Below, in pieces: positions 17,495 through 25,740 of a stretch of DNA of 64,000 nucleotides. The stretch is from JAABTL01 sp964465355 (lineage in GTDB: Bacteria > Deinococcota > Deinococci > Deinococcales > Trueperaceae): assembly GCA_964465355.1 (NCBI GenBank), contig CAYXJZ010000003.1, positions 1-64,000 of the forward strand, given 5' to 3'. Below the pieces are notes generated by a model, which was not told the DNA's origin, ran no database searches, and saw only the letters and a program-made list of their open reading frames with translations. The position numbers were made by a program, and so were the translations under genes. Every line of letters begins with the position of its first letter. Position 1 is the stretch's first letter.

Positions 17495-18778
17495 TCAGGG
17501 ATTGTTGGCGAAGACGTCGCGACGGGCGGCCAGCTCCAGTGTCAGCCGGTAGGTCGCGCCGCCCCGCTGCACGGTGAGCGTGATCGTCTGTCCGATGGAC
17601 TTCGACCGCACCACCGCCAACAGGTCGTAGAAAGTTGGGGTCGCCTGGCCATCGATGGCCACGATCACGTCGGCGATGAGCTCCTGGCCCATCTGTCTGC
17701 CGCTGTCGTCGAACAGCGGCCGCAGCTCCTGGCTGCGCAAGCCGGCGCGGTCTGCCGGCCCACCAGGGCTGACCGTGTTCACGATGGGGCCTGGCCTCGG
17801 CCCCAGGTCCATGTCGCTCTGTCTCGGGTCGTAGTCCTGGCCGGGGCTCCAGTTGAAGCCGACCACCGGCACGTCGCGGCGTGTGCCGGCAGCCAGCGCC
17901 TCCACCAGGGTGGAGCCGCGCTCCACCGGGATGGCGTAGGCGGCGAACTCGCGCGGCAGGGGCAGGCCCAAGAGGAAGGGTGGCACGTAGGTCTCGCTGC
18001 TCATGCCGCCAGGGTTGAAGCTGATGTACGACACCACGCCGACGGCCTCGCCGCGGGCGTTCACCACCGGCCCACCCGAGTCGCCAGGCGCCAGGGCGTT
18101 GGTCAGCTCGATGGTGCCGTCGGCGAAGTCGGCACGGCCTGCCCGCACGCCAAGGCGCGTGACCCGGCCGGCGCGGGCCTCGAGGAAGTCGCCGCGCGAG
18201 TTGCCGATGGCCACCACCTGGGTGCCAGGCGTGGGCGCGCGTGCGGCCAGGGGGATGTAGGGCACGAGGCCGTCGACCTCGGCCTGCAGGACCGCCAGGT
18301 CCATGTAGTGGTCGAAGCCCACCATCGCCAAGGGGTACTCACGGCGATCGGCGTCGACGCCAACGTACACGGCGGCACAGGCGCTGCTGCTGTTGGCCTC
18401 GTCGAGCACGTGGTAGGCGGTGAGCACACGACCGTCGGCCTGGTAGAAGAAGCCGCTGCCAACCCCCATCACCCGGCGTCCGCCTGGGCTGGTGGGGCAA
18501 CGCGCCTCGATGCGCAAGGTGGCTGGCCGCGCCAGCTCGAAGGCGTCGAGCAGGGCGCCGGTGGGCGCCACCACGGCGGGAAGGCCGGCGCCAGGCTGCT
18601 GCAGGCGCTGCAGCTCGCCGGGCAGGGGCAGGACCGAGCGACCGATGGGCAGCCAAGGCCAGGCCACCAGAAGCAACAGGCCGAACAGCAACCAGGTGAG
18701 CCAGCCTGGACCGGACCGCCGCATCTGCGCCGGTTCCCCCGCCTGCGCCTCGCCTTGCTGTCGCCAGGGGTCGTGCAT
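17495..18778 (-). CDS. HtrA/DegP-like serine protease with PDZ domain
   Basis: Membrane-anchored extracytoplasmic protease, 427 aa. One hydrophobic segment near residues 25-45 (WLTWLLFGLLLLVAWPWL) anchors a trypsin-like domain with the triad visible as TAYHVLDEA (His), HYMDLAVLQAE (Asp) and NALAPGDSGGPVV (Ser). A C-terminal PDZ-like region includes GPIVNTVSPGGPADRAGLR. HtrA proteins degrade or refold damaged envelope proteins. ATG at 18778 follows TACGAT (18786-18791) with a seven-base gap. Divergent from nrnA. Confidence 0.9.
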   Translation of the reverse strand: MHDPWRQQGEAQAGEPAQMRRSGPGWLTWLLFGLLLLVAWPWLPIGRSVLPLPGELQRLQQPGAGLPAVVAPTGALLDAFELARPATLRIEARCPTSPGGRRVMGVGSGFFYQADGRVLTAYHVLDEANSSSACAAVYVGVDADRREYPLAMVGFDHYMDLAVLQAEVDGLVPYIPLAARAPTPGTQVVAIGNSRGDFLEARAGRVTRLGVRAGRADFADGTIELTNALAPGDSGGPVVNARGEAVGVVSYISFNPGGMSSETYVPPFLLGLPLPREFAAYAIPVERGSTLVEALAAGTRRDVPVVGFNWSPGQDYDPRQSDMDLGPRPGPIVNTVSPGGPADRAGLRSQELRPLFDDSGRQMGQELIADVIVAIDGQATPTFYDLLAVVRSKSIGQTITLTVQRGGATYRLTLELAARRDVFANNP

Positions 18779-18853
18779 GCCCGAGATCGTAAGCGCTGTG
18801 GCGGCGGGAGGATGCGAGTCGCCATACACGGGCAGGTTGATATGGTTCGGCCC

Positions 18854-19843
18854 ATGACTGTCCCCTCCCCCGTCTCCACCTCAGCCGCGGCCGCCGTCGC
18901 TGCCGCCCTACGCACCCACCCTGGCCCCATCGTGGTGGTCGCCCATCCCGATCCTGACGGTGACGCGCTCGGCAGTGTGCTGACCCTTGGCCGAGCACTG
19001 CGCCGCCTCGGCAAGACGGTCAGCTGCGCCATGCCGACGCTGCCGCGCTACCTTCGCTTCCTGGCCGAGGACGGTGAGTTGAGCGAGCCCATGGCGGAGC
19101 TCCCCGACGGCGCACTGCTGGCCGTGGTCGACACCGACACGGCGCGGGTGGACGGCGCACCCGTCCCCAGCGGTGGCGTCGGGGTCGTCAACGTCGATCA
19201 CCACGGCACCAACCCCGGCGGTGCGCAACTGTCCTGGGTCGATCCCTCCTACGCCACCGCCACCATGATGGTCGCCGAGGTGGTGGAGGCGTTGGGGCTG
19301 AGCTGGGACACCGAGTTGGCCACCCCATGCATGGCCGGGCTGATGACCGACACGGGGACCTTCCGCTACTCGAACACCGATCGCCGTGCCTTCGAACGCG
19401 CCGCCGTGCTCATGGACGCCGGTGTGGACTACGGCTTCCTCAGCGACCGGCTGCAGTGGCGCCATCCCGCCTACTTCAAGATGCTTGGCGCGGTGATGAA
19501 CACCGTTCGCTACCACTTCGGTGGCCGCGCCGTGCTCATCGACCTGACGCTGGCGATGCGCGCAGCCGTCGGTGACGATCAGGACGACAGCGAGGACTTC
19601 GTCAGCCTGGTGCGCTACGCCGAGGGTGTGCAGCTGGCCGCCTGCCTGCGCGAACGCGCGGATGGGGTGGTGAAGTTGAGCCTACGGTCCCGCGGCGGGG
19701 TCTCTGCCCAGCGCGTCTGCGTGGCCTTGGGCGGCGGAGGCCACCCTTCGGCTGCTGGCGCCACCCTGCGCGGCACCACCATGGCCGAGGCCGAGGCGGC
19801 CCTGTTGGCGGCCATCGAGGCCGAGCTGGCGCTGCAGGGCTGA
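18854..19843 (+). CDS. nrnA: DHH/DHHA1 phosphoesterase (NrnA-like)
   Basis: Bifunctional oligoribonuclease/pAp phosphatase type: degrades nanoRNA and 3',5'-bisphosphate nucleotides. The 329 aa protein has HPDPDGDALGS (about 31-41), the metal-binding DHH in VNVDHHGTN (115-117), MTDTGTFRYSN and the DHHA1 signature GGGGHPSAAG near the C-terminus. Start ATG at 18854 is seven bases after TATGGT (18841-18846). No partner gene is adjacent; recN follows 61 bases later with its own promoter-like box. Confidence 0.92.
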   Translation: MTVPSPVSTSAAAAVAAALRTHPGPIVVVAHPDPDGDALGSVLTLGRALRRLGKTVSCAMPTLPRYLRFLAEDGELSEPMAELPDGALLAVVDTDTARVDGAPVPSGGVGVVNVDHHGTNPGGAQLSWVDPSYATATMMVAEVVEALGLSWDTELATPCMAGLMTDTGTFRYSNTDRRAFERAAVLMDAGVDYGFLSDRLQWRHPAYFKMLGAVMNTVRYHFGGRAVLIDLTLAMRAAVGDDQDDSEDFVSLVRYAEGVQLAACLRERADGVVKLSLRSRGGVSAQRVCVALGGGGHPSAAGATLRGTTMAEAEAALLAAIEAELALQG

Positions 19844-19904
19844 GCACTAGGCCATGGCCTAGCTGCCGCCCCGGCCACCGTCCACCCGAGATAGCATGAA
19901 CGGC

Positions 19905-21530
19905 GTGCTGCACACCCTGGAGCTGCAGGACTTCGCCATCGCCGACCAGTTGCTCGTCGAGCTGCGGCCTGGCCTGAACGTGCTCACAGGCGAGACCGGC
20001 GCGGGCAAGTCCCTGCTGGTCGACGCCTTGGCCCTGCTGGCCGGCCGCAGGGCGGACACGGCCTGGATCAGGGGTGAGCGTCCGTCGGCCCTGGTGCAGG
20101 TCGCCTTCGGTGGGCCGTCCCCGCTGACCGCTTCCAGGCGCCTGGTGCGCGAGGGACGCAACATGGCGCGCCTTGACGGCGAGGTGGTCAGCGTCGCCGA
20201 GCTCCAAGCCGAGTTGGGCACACGCTTGGCCATCTTCGGTCAACACGCCTACCAGACCTTGCTGGAAGCCGCCGAGCAGCGCACCCTGCTCGACCGCGGC
20301 CTGTCTGCGGAGGGTCGGCGGGCGCTCGAGAGCTACCGCAGGCACTGGAACGAGCGCGAGACCGTCCGCGCCGAGCTGGCTGGGCTGCGCGCCGCCCTGC
20401 AGGACCGCGCCAAGCAACAGGAGCTGCTGCGCTTCGAGCTGGAGGAGATCGAGACGGCCGCCGTCCAGTCGGGCGAGACCCAGAGCCTGGAGGCCCGCCT
20501 CTCGCTGCTCAGGCAGCTCGACCAGGTCAGGCAAGGCGTGCTTGGGGCCTTGGCGGCACTGAGTGAAGCCGAGCCTAGCGCCGCCGACCACCTGGCGGAG
20601 GCCAGCAGGTCGCTGGCGGGCGCCGTCCGCTTCGATCCGGGCTTGCAGGCCTTGAGCCAGGAGCTGGCCGACGTGCTGACCGCCTGCCAGGCCATCGCCA
20701 GCGAGCTGGAGCGGGCCATGGACCGCCTCGAGGCAGAACCGGGCGAGCTCGACCGGCTCGAGGCGCGCCGCGCCGTGCTGCGCGGCTTGGAGCGCAAGCA
20801 TGGCGAGGGCGCGGATGCACTGCTACGCAAGCGCGATCAGCTCAGCGAGGCCCTGGCCCAGCTCCGCGACATGGGCGCCAACGACGCAGCACTCAGCGGG
20901 CGTGAGCAGGCCTTGACCGCGGTGCTCAGTGAAGAGGCCGCCGCCATCAGCCATCAGCGAGCCATGGCAGCACTGACGCTGCAGGCGGCCGTCACTGCGG
21001 TCATGGCCGAGCTGGCCCTCCCCCATGCCCGCTTCGAGGTGGGGCTGACGCCTCTGCAGTCCTTGGGACCGGAGGGCGCAGAGAGCGTGGCCTTCTCCTT
21101 CAGCGCCAACCTGGGTGAGTCCTTGGCCCCCTTGCGCGAGGTGGCCTCGGGCGGCGAGCTGTCGCGCGTCATGCTGGCCCTGAACGCCGCTGCCGGCAGC
21201 GACACGCCCACCCTGGTGTTCGACGAGGTCGACGCCGGCATCGGTGGTCGCAGCGGTCGCGCGGTGGGTTCGGTGCTGAGGCGCTTGGCTGCGGGCAGGC
21301 AGGTGCTGGTCGTCACCCACCTTGCCCAGGTGGCCGCCTTCGCCGACCACCACCTGCGGGTGGACAAGGAGGAGCTGGAGGGGCGCACCGTCAGCCGCGT
21401 GCACGCCCTGACCGGTGTGGAGCGGTTGCGGGAACTGGCCCGCATGCTGGCCGGCGACCAGGGCGAGGCCGCCCTCGAGCATGCCAGGACGCTGCTGACG
21501 GATCCCGAGCTGGACGACGCCTCAGCCTGA
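19905..21530 (+). CDS. recN: DNA repair protein RecN
   Basis: SMC-like ATPase acting early in double-strand break repair. The 541 aa protein has Walker A TGETGAGKS (about 28-36), two coiled-coil arms rich in Glu, Arg and Leu, the ABC signature ASGGELSRVMLAL (about 412-424), Walker B TLVFDEVDAGIGG (about 435-447) and the VTHLAQVAA switch. GTG at 19905 is preferred over ATG at 19896: TAGCAT (19892-19897) overlaps that ATG but sits seven bases before the GTG, and RecN proteins typically start just before a LxxLxxxxFA motif, as here (VLHTLELQDFA). Confidence 0.94.
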   Translation: MLHTLELQDFAIADQLLVELRPGLNVLTGETGAGKSLLVDALALLAGRRADTAWIRGERPSALVQVAFGGPSPLTASRRLVREGRNMARLDGEVVSVAELQAELGTRLAIFGQHAYQTLLEAAEQRTLLDRGLSAEGRRALESYRRHWNERETVRAELAGLRAALQDRAKQQELLRFELEEIETAAVQSGETQSLEARLSLLRQLDQVRQGVLGALAALSEAEPSAADHLAEASRSLAGAVRFDPGLQALSQELADVLTACQAIASELERAMDRLEAEPGELDRLEARRAVLRGLERKHGEGADALLRKRDQLSEALAQLRDMGANDAALSGREQALTAVLSEEAAAISHQRAMAALTLQAAVTAVMAELALPHARFEVGLTPLQSLGPEGAESVAFSFSANLGESLAPLREVASGGELSRVMLALNAAAGSDTPTLVFDEVDAGIGGRSGRAVGSVLRRLAAGRQVLVVTHLAQVAAFADHHLRVDKEELEGRTVSRVHALTGVERLRELARMLAGDQGEAALEHARTLLTDPELDDASA

Positions 21531-21668
21531 TCCAGAGCGTATCCCACACCCCAGCCTCAACCTTCGTCCTAGACTGGGGGTGTCCACTGGCCTCGTGGCG
21601 GCGGCCCTCTCGCGGTCCGCCTCGAGGACCCACGACCCAGGGTCGTGACCAGAAGGAGGGGCATAGCG

Positions 21669-22097
21669 ATGGAGTCGAAGGTCGTCCTCAGCAGCGACGA
21701 GATCGTTCGCGGACTGAAGCACTACCGCAGGATCGCCAAACAAGACGTGCTTCGCGCACCAGAGACCGATGACCCAGACTCCCTACGACGCCACGCAGAG
21801 GCCAGACGCGGCGTATACGCAGAACTCGCCGGCCTGGCGGAGTCGGTGAGTCCGGACGAGGTGCTGACCGCCGCCCTGGCCAGCTACCAGTCCCTCCCCT
21901 TCGTCACCGGCAGCGAGGACCCAGCGCACGTCGAGATCCGTGGACGTGAGAACGCCCTCGAGAACTTCTTCCTCATGGTCGGCTTGGAACCCAAGCTGCG
22001 CCGCGAAGCGCGTAGCCGGCGTCAGCCTCTCAGCCACCGCGGGCAGGAGGCCGGGCAGGTCCTGCCCGACGCGGCCCCGGGTACCGCCGCCTCGTGA
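21669..22097 (+). CDS. Hypothetical protein upstream of the uracil-DNA glycosylase
   Basis: A 142 aa charged, mostly helical protein with no family I recognise. AAGGAGG lies about ten bases before the ATG. It includes LKHYRRIAKQDVLR and ENALENFFLMVGLEPKLRREA and ends in a low-complexity Gln/Pro/Ala tail. Its stop overlaps the GTG start of the glycosylase gene (GTGA, 22094-22097), suggesting a shared role or simple coupling. The leader (21531-21668) has a TAGACT box at 21570-21575 and a CACGACC/GGTCGTG hairpin near 21630-21646. Confidence 0.7.
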   Translation: MESKVVLSSDEIVRGLKHYRRIAKQDVLRAPETDDPDSLRRHAEARRGVYAELAGLAESVSPDEVLTAALASYQSLPFVTGSEDPAHVEIRGRENALENFFLMVGLEPKLRREARSRRQPLSHRGQEAGQVLPDAAPGTAAS

Positions 22098-22708
22098 CCT
22101 TGGCTCAGCTGGAGGTCGAGGCTGCGCAGAAACACCCCAAGCTCTCTGGCCTCTCTGACAACCTGGTGTTCGGCGAAGGCGATCCCGATGCCGACCTCAT
22201 GATCGTGGGTGAGGCGCCAGGTGAGGACGAGGACCTCAGCGGCCGCCCCTTCGTCGGCAGGGCAGGGCAGTTGCTCGACAAGGTGCTGGCCGCCGTCGAC
22301 ATCGACCGCCGTGACGCCTACATCACCAACATGGTCAAGTTCCGCCCGCCAGGCAACCGCAAGCCTGAGTTGGAGGAGATCGACGTGAGCGTCCCCATCC
22401 TGCTCGAGCAGATCCGCCTGATCCGTCCCCAGGTCATCGTCACCTTGGGCAACGTGCCGACCCAGTGGTTCCTAGGCACCAAGGAGGGCATCACCAAGCT
22501 GCGCGGGCAGTGGGCTACCTGGCACGGGGTGCGGGTGATGCCCCTCTACCACCCGGCCTACCTGCTGAGGAACGCCGGTCGCGAGGTCGGATCGCCGAAG
22601 TGGCAGACCTGGCAGGACGTCAAGGCCCTCAAACAGACGCTGGACGAGCTCGGCCCCAAGCCGCCTGTGCTGGTCATCGACACCGCCACCGCCAGCCCGC
22701 TCTTCTAG
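22094..22708 (+). CDS. Family 4-like uracil-DNA glycosylase lacking all cysteines
   Basis: The 204 aa protein matches family 4 (UDGa) glycosylases that remove uracil from DNA: motif A GEAPGEDEDLSGRPFVGRAGQLL (uses two positions around 36-58), the TNMVKFRPPGNRKPE segment and motif B LYHPAYLLRN. Family 4 enzymes bind a 4Fe-4S cluster through four cysteines, including those of VKCRPP and ExCRPYL. This protein has no cysteine at all: those positions read VKFRPP and DVSVPIL, and the N-terminal CxxC is missing. GTG start overlaps the upstream stop. Activity is plausible from the motifs but without a cluster. Confidence 0.85.
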   Translation: MTLAQLEVEAAQKHPKLSGLSDNLVFGEGDPDADLMIVGEAPGEDEDLSGRPFVGRAGQLLDKVLAAVDIDRRDAYITNMVKFRPPGNRKPELEEIDVSVPILLEQIRLIRPQVIVTLGNVPTQWFLGTKEGITKLRGQWATWHGVRVMPLYHPAYLLRNAGREVGSPKWQTWQDVKALKQTLDELGPKPPVLVIDTATASPLF

Positions 22709-22715
22709 GACGCTG

Positions 22716-23024
22716 ATGCCCGATCCACGCTTCATCGGCCTCGTCCACTCGCTTCGCAGCTCCGCCGAGGCCGCCCTCGGCGACCTGGCCTCCCCCATGG
22801 TCACGCGGCTCGCCCGCGACGGCGCACTGGCGCGCAAGACCGCCGAGCGCAGCTTGGACCTGCTCGACATGCTCTTCGAGAAGACCCGCGGGCAGCTCGA
22901 TGCCACAGAGCGCGAGGCGCTGATCAGGGCGCGTGAAGTGGTGCGCGAGCGCTTGACCCTGGCCGAGGCCGCCAGCACGACCGACGCCATGGACGGCGAC
23001 AAGCCTTCGTCACCGGTCAACTGA
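22716..23024 (+). CDS. DUF1844-like protein
   Basis: A 102 aa small helical protein. FIGLVHSLRSSAEAALGDL and KTAERSLDLLDMLFEKTRGQLDATEREAL resemble the DUF1844 pattern of small bacterial proteins of unknown function. It starts seven bases after the glycosylase stop with AGGA upstream, and its stop directly abuts the dtd GTG, so it belongs to a four-gene run. Confidence 0.65.
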   Translation: MPDPRFIGLVHSLRSSAEAALGDLASPMVTRLARDGALARKTAERSLDLLDMLFEKTRGQLDATEREALIRAREVVRERLTLAEAASTTDAMDGDKPSSPVN

Positions 23025-23516
23025 GTGCGGGCCTTCGTCCAGCGCGTCTCGCGGGCCGAGGTGCGCGAGGTGCTGCCCGGAGGCAGCAGGACCGTGTCGA
23101 GCATCGGTCGCGGCCTGCTGGTGCTGCTTGGGGTGGCGCCGCAGGACGGCGAGGCCGAGGTGGCCTACCTATGCGACAAGCTGCAGCACATGCGGATCTT
23201 CGCCGACGAGGCCGGCCGCATGAACCTCTCCGTGCACCAGGTGGGCGGCGCTGTGCTGCTGGTGTCGCAGTTCACCCTCTTCGGCGACCTGAGCGGCGGC
23301 CGGCGGCCCGGCTTCAGCGGCGCAGCCAGGCCTGAGGTGGCCGAGCCGCTGTACCAGGCCTTGGCGCAGAGCCTCAGGCAGCAAGGCCTGGAGGTGGGCA
23401 CCGGCGTCTTCGGCGCTGCGATGGAGGTGGAGCTGGTCAACGACGGGCCCGTGAGCCTGTGGATCGACACCGACCAGCGGCCGCGCCGGCCAGGCGACCG
23501 GCCAGCGGGCTGCTGA
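23025..23516 (+). CDS. dtd: D-aminoacyl-tRNA deacylase
   Basis: Hydrolyses D-aminoacyl-tRNA to recycle tRNA and enforce homochirality. The 163 aa protein starts VRAFVQRVSRAEV, has the catalytic SQFTLFGD motif and the C-terminal NDGPVSLWID, a variant of the family NxGPVT motif that forms the Gly-cisPro chiral filter. The GTG start immediately follows the stop of the DUF1844-like gene with no spacer. Convergent with carA across 19 bases. Confidence 0.95.
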   Translation: MRAFVQRVSRAEVREVLPGGSRTVSSIGRGLLVLLGVAPQDGEAEVAYLCDKLQHMRIFADEAGRMNLSVHQVGGAVLLVSQFTLFGDLSGGRRPGFSGAARPEVAEPLYQALAQSLRQQGLEVGTGVFGAAMEVELVNDGPVSLWIDTDQRPRRPGDRPAGC

Positions 23517-23535
23517 CCCAGGCCGGCTGAGGCGC

Positions 23536-24696
23536 TCAGACGGCGGCGGCCACCGCCACCGTCTGGATGGCAGGCAGGGCCAAGGCACCCTCGAAGGCGT
23601 TCACTTCCTGGATGAAGCGCTTGAAGAGGTAGCCGGCATCGTGCGGACCGGGGCTGGCCTCGGGGTGGTACTGCACGCTGAAGACCGGGTAGCGCTGGTG
23701 GGCCATGCCCTCCAGGGTGCCGTCGTTGAGGTTGAGGTGCGTGGCCACGAACTGTCGGTTGGGGATGGAGGCCAGGTCAACCGCGTAGTTGTGGTTCTGG
23801 CTGGTGATCTCCACCTCACCGGTGATGACGTTCTTGACCGGGGTGTTGGCTCCGTGGTGGCCATGCTTGAGCTTGAAGGTGCTGCCGCCGACCGCCAGAC
23901 CGAGCAGTTGGTGCCCGAGGCAGATGCCGTAGGTGGGCAGAAGGCCGAGCAGCTGCCAGATGGTGTCGTGGGCGTACTTGGGCCCGGCGGGATCGCCAGG
24001 GCCGTTGGAGAGCACCAGACCGTACGGGTCGAGCGCCATGATCTGCGCCGGCGTGGTCTGGGCCGGCACCACGATGACCTCGGCACCGGCCTGCTCCAGC
24101 TTGTAGACGATGGAGTGCTTGATGCCGAAGTCCATGACCACCACCCGCGGGTGCTCCTTGAAGGTGGGGCGGGCGTAGGGCAATGGCGTGGTGACCTCGG
24201 GGGTCATGTCGCGGCCGTCGATGTCCTCGTGCGCCTTGGCCATGGCCACCAGTTCGGCTTCCATGGCGTCGTCGGCCTCGCCGTGGTGGATGACGCCCTT
24301 GACCACACCACCGACGCGCAGGCGCCGGGTCAGCGCACGGGTGTCGATGCCCTCGATGCCAACGATGCCGTGCTGGGTCATGAAGGCATGCAGATCCTGG
24401 TGCGCACGGTGGTTGGAGGCCATGCGCGAGTACTCGCGCACGATGAAGCCGCGGGCGTATGGGCGGTTGGACTCCATGTCGTACACCGAGACGCCGTAGT
24501 TGCCGATGTGTGGGTAGGTCATGGTCACGATCTGACCGTGGTAGGAGGGATCCGTGAGGATCTCCTGGTAGCCGGTCATCGCGGTGTTGAAGACCACCTC
24601 GCCCACGGTGCGACCCTGGTGCCCCAAGGCGTAACCGTAGTAGACGGTGCCGTCTTCGAGGGCGAGCAAGGCAGGCGGTTTGTGGATCAGGCCCAT
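23536..24696 (-). CDS. carA: Carbamoyl-phosphate synthase small subunit
   Basis: Glutaminase subunit that supplies ammonia to CarB for carbamoyl phosphate (arginine and pyrimidine synthesis). The 386 aa protein has the N-terminal small-subunit domain (ALEDGTVYYGYALG, FNTAMTGYQEILTDPSYHGQIV) and a class I amidotransferase domain with the nucleophile in YGICLGHQLLGLA and the His/Glu pair in SVQYHPEASPGPHD. carB is not adjacent, since convergent dtd follows. ATG at 24696 has GGAGGAG upstream, locked in a hairpin (see leader entry). Confidence 0.96.
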   Translation of the reverse strand: MGLIHKPPALLALEDGTVYYGYALGHQGRTVGEVVFNTAMTGYQEILTDPSYHGQIVTMTYPHIGNYGVSVYDMESNRPYARGFIVREYSRMASNHRAHQDLHAFMTQHGIVGIEGIDTRALTRRLRVGGVVKGVIHHGEADDAMEAELVAMAKAHEDIDGRDMTPEVTTPLPYARPTFKEHPRVVVMDFGIKHSIVYKLEQAGAEVIVVPAQTTPAQIMALDPYGLVLSNGPGDPAGPKYAHDTIWQLLGLLPTYGICLGHQLLGLAVGGSTFKLKHGHHGANTPVKNVITGEVEITSQNHNYAVDLASIPNRQFVATHLNLNDGTLEGMAHQRYPVFSVQYHPEASPGPHDAGYLFKRFIQEVNAFEGALALPAIQTVAVAAAV

Positions 24697-24740
24697 GGCT
24701 CCTCCAGCGGAGGAGCATGTTCCTCCAGCGCAGGAGCGTA
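24697..24740 (-). promoter_or_regulatory. carA leader with Shine-Dalgarno-sequestering hairpin
   Basis: TACGCT (24735-24740) is the likely -10 box, so the leader is only about 30 nt. It holds a perfect 8-bp hairpin GCTCCTCC/GGAGGAGC (24698-24716) that buries the ribosome-binding site. The same TCCTCC can instead pair with an upstream GGAGGA (about 24720-24725), so two exclusive folds are possible. The region is an imperfect tandem repeat. Ligand unknown. Confidence 0.5.
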
Positions 24741-24756
24741 GCACGCACGGCCTGGT

Positions 24757-25740
24757 TCAGGCGGCTGCGAAATGACGGCCATCGGCCACCGTATGGGGCG
24801 GCACGACGGCCCCGCCCTCCACCTCACAGGCACGGAGGTGGGCATAGGCGCCGACGCGAGCCCCCTGGCCGACGCGGGTGCCTGCCGCCAACACCACCCC
24901 CGGCTCCAAGGTCACGTCCTTGGCGAGGGCCACGTCGGCGTCGAGGAAGACGCTCTCCGGCTGCACCATGGTGACGCCGGCCACCATCCAGCGGCGGCGA
25001 AGGCGGTCGCGCAACAGCCGATCGGCGGCGGCGAGCTGCACCCGGTCGTTCACACCGATGAGCAGGCGCGTCTCGTCCTGCCCGCGCACCGCCCGCACAG
25101 GCAAGCCGCGCTGCAGGTAGGCGACCACCAGGTCGGTGAGGTAGACCTCGGCGGCGGCGTTCTCCACCGAGAGGGTGGGCAGCAGTTCCCAGATCTGCGT
25201 GTCGAAGGCGTAGAGGCCGGGGTTGACCTCATGCAAGGCCAGGGTGGCCTGGTCGGCGTCGCGATGCTCCACGATGGCGCGCACGAAGCCGTCTCGCCCG
25301 CGCACCACCCTGCCGAGACCGGTTGGGTCGTCCACCTCATAGCTCAGCAGCGTCATGCCAACGCCACCTGCGTCCTGATGCGCGCTCAGCATGCGCTGCA
25401 GGGTCTCCCCCGTCACCAGCGGACAGTCGCCGGTGAGCACCACCACCGGGCCAGGGTGGCCGCGCAGTGCATCGGCGCAACTTGCCACCGCGTCGCCGGT
25501 GCCGCGCTGCTGCGCCTGGCGCACGAAGCCGACGCCAGCGTCACGGAAGCGCGTCTCCACGGCGTCGGCGCCGGAGCCGACCACCACCAGCAAGGGGTCG
25601 GGCGACAAGGCCCGCGCCGCCTCGAGCACATGTGCGAGCAGCGGCCGGCCGGCAGCCTCGTGCAGCACCTTGGGCAGGTCGGACCGCATGCGCGTGCCCA
25701 TGCCGGCCGCCATGACCACCACTGCAGGCGCCTGGCTCAA
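24757..25740 (-). CDS. GlmU-like UDP-GlcNAc pyrophosphorylase lacking the acetyltransferase domain
   Basis: The N-terminal nucleotidyltransferase matches GlmU: VVVMAAGMGTRMRSDLPKVLH, QQRGTGDAV, VVLTGDCPLV and NPGLYAFD. It would make UDP-GlcNAc from GlcNAc-1-P and UTP. Full GlmU is about 450 residues with a left-handed beta-helix acetyltransferase. Here the protein is 327 aa and ends after roughly four hexapeptide turns (FLDADVALAKDVTLEPG and following), so the acetyltransferase site is absent. The TTG at 25740 overlaps the lgt stop (TTGA) with GGGGAG upstream; a GTG at 25764 inside lgt is the alternative start. Confidence 0.85.
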   Translation of the reverse strand: MSQAPAVVVMAAGMGTRMRSDLPKVLHEAAGRPLLAHVLEAARALSPDPLLVVVGSGADAVETRFRDAGVGFVRQAQQRGTGDAVASCADALRGHPGPVVVLTGDCPLVTGETLQRMLSAHQDAGGVGMTLLSYEVDDPTGLGRVVRGRDGFVRAIVEHRDADQATLALHEVNPGLYAFDTQIWELLPTLSVENAAAEVYLTDLVVAYLQRGLPVRAVRGQDETRLLIGVNDRVQLAAADRLLRDRLRRRWMVAGVTMVQPESVFLDADVALAKDVTLEPGVVLAAGTRVGQGARVGAYAHLRACEVEGGAVVPPHTVADGRHFAAA

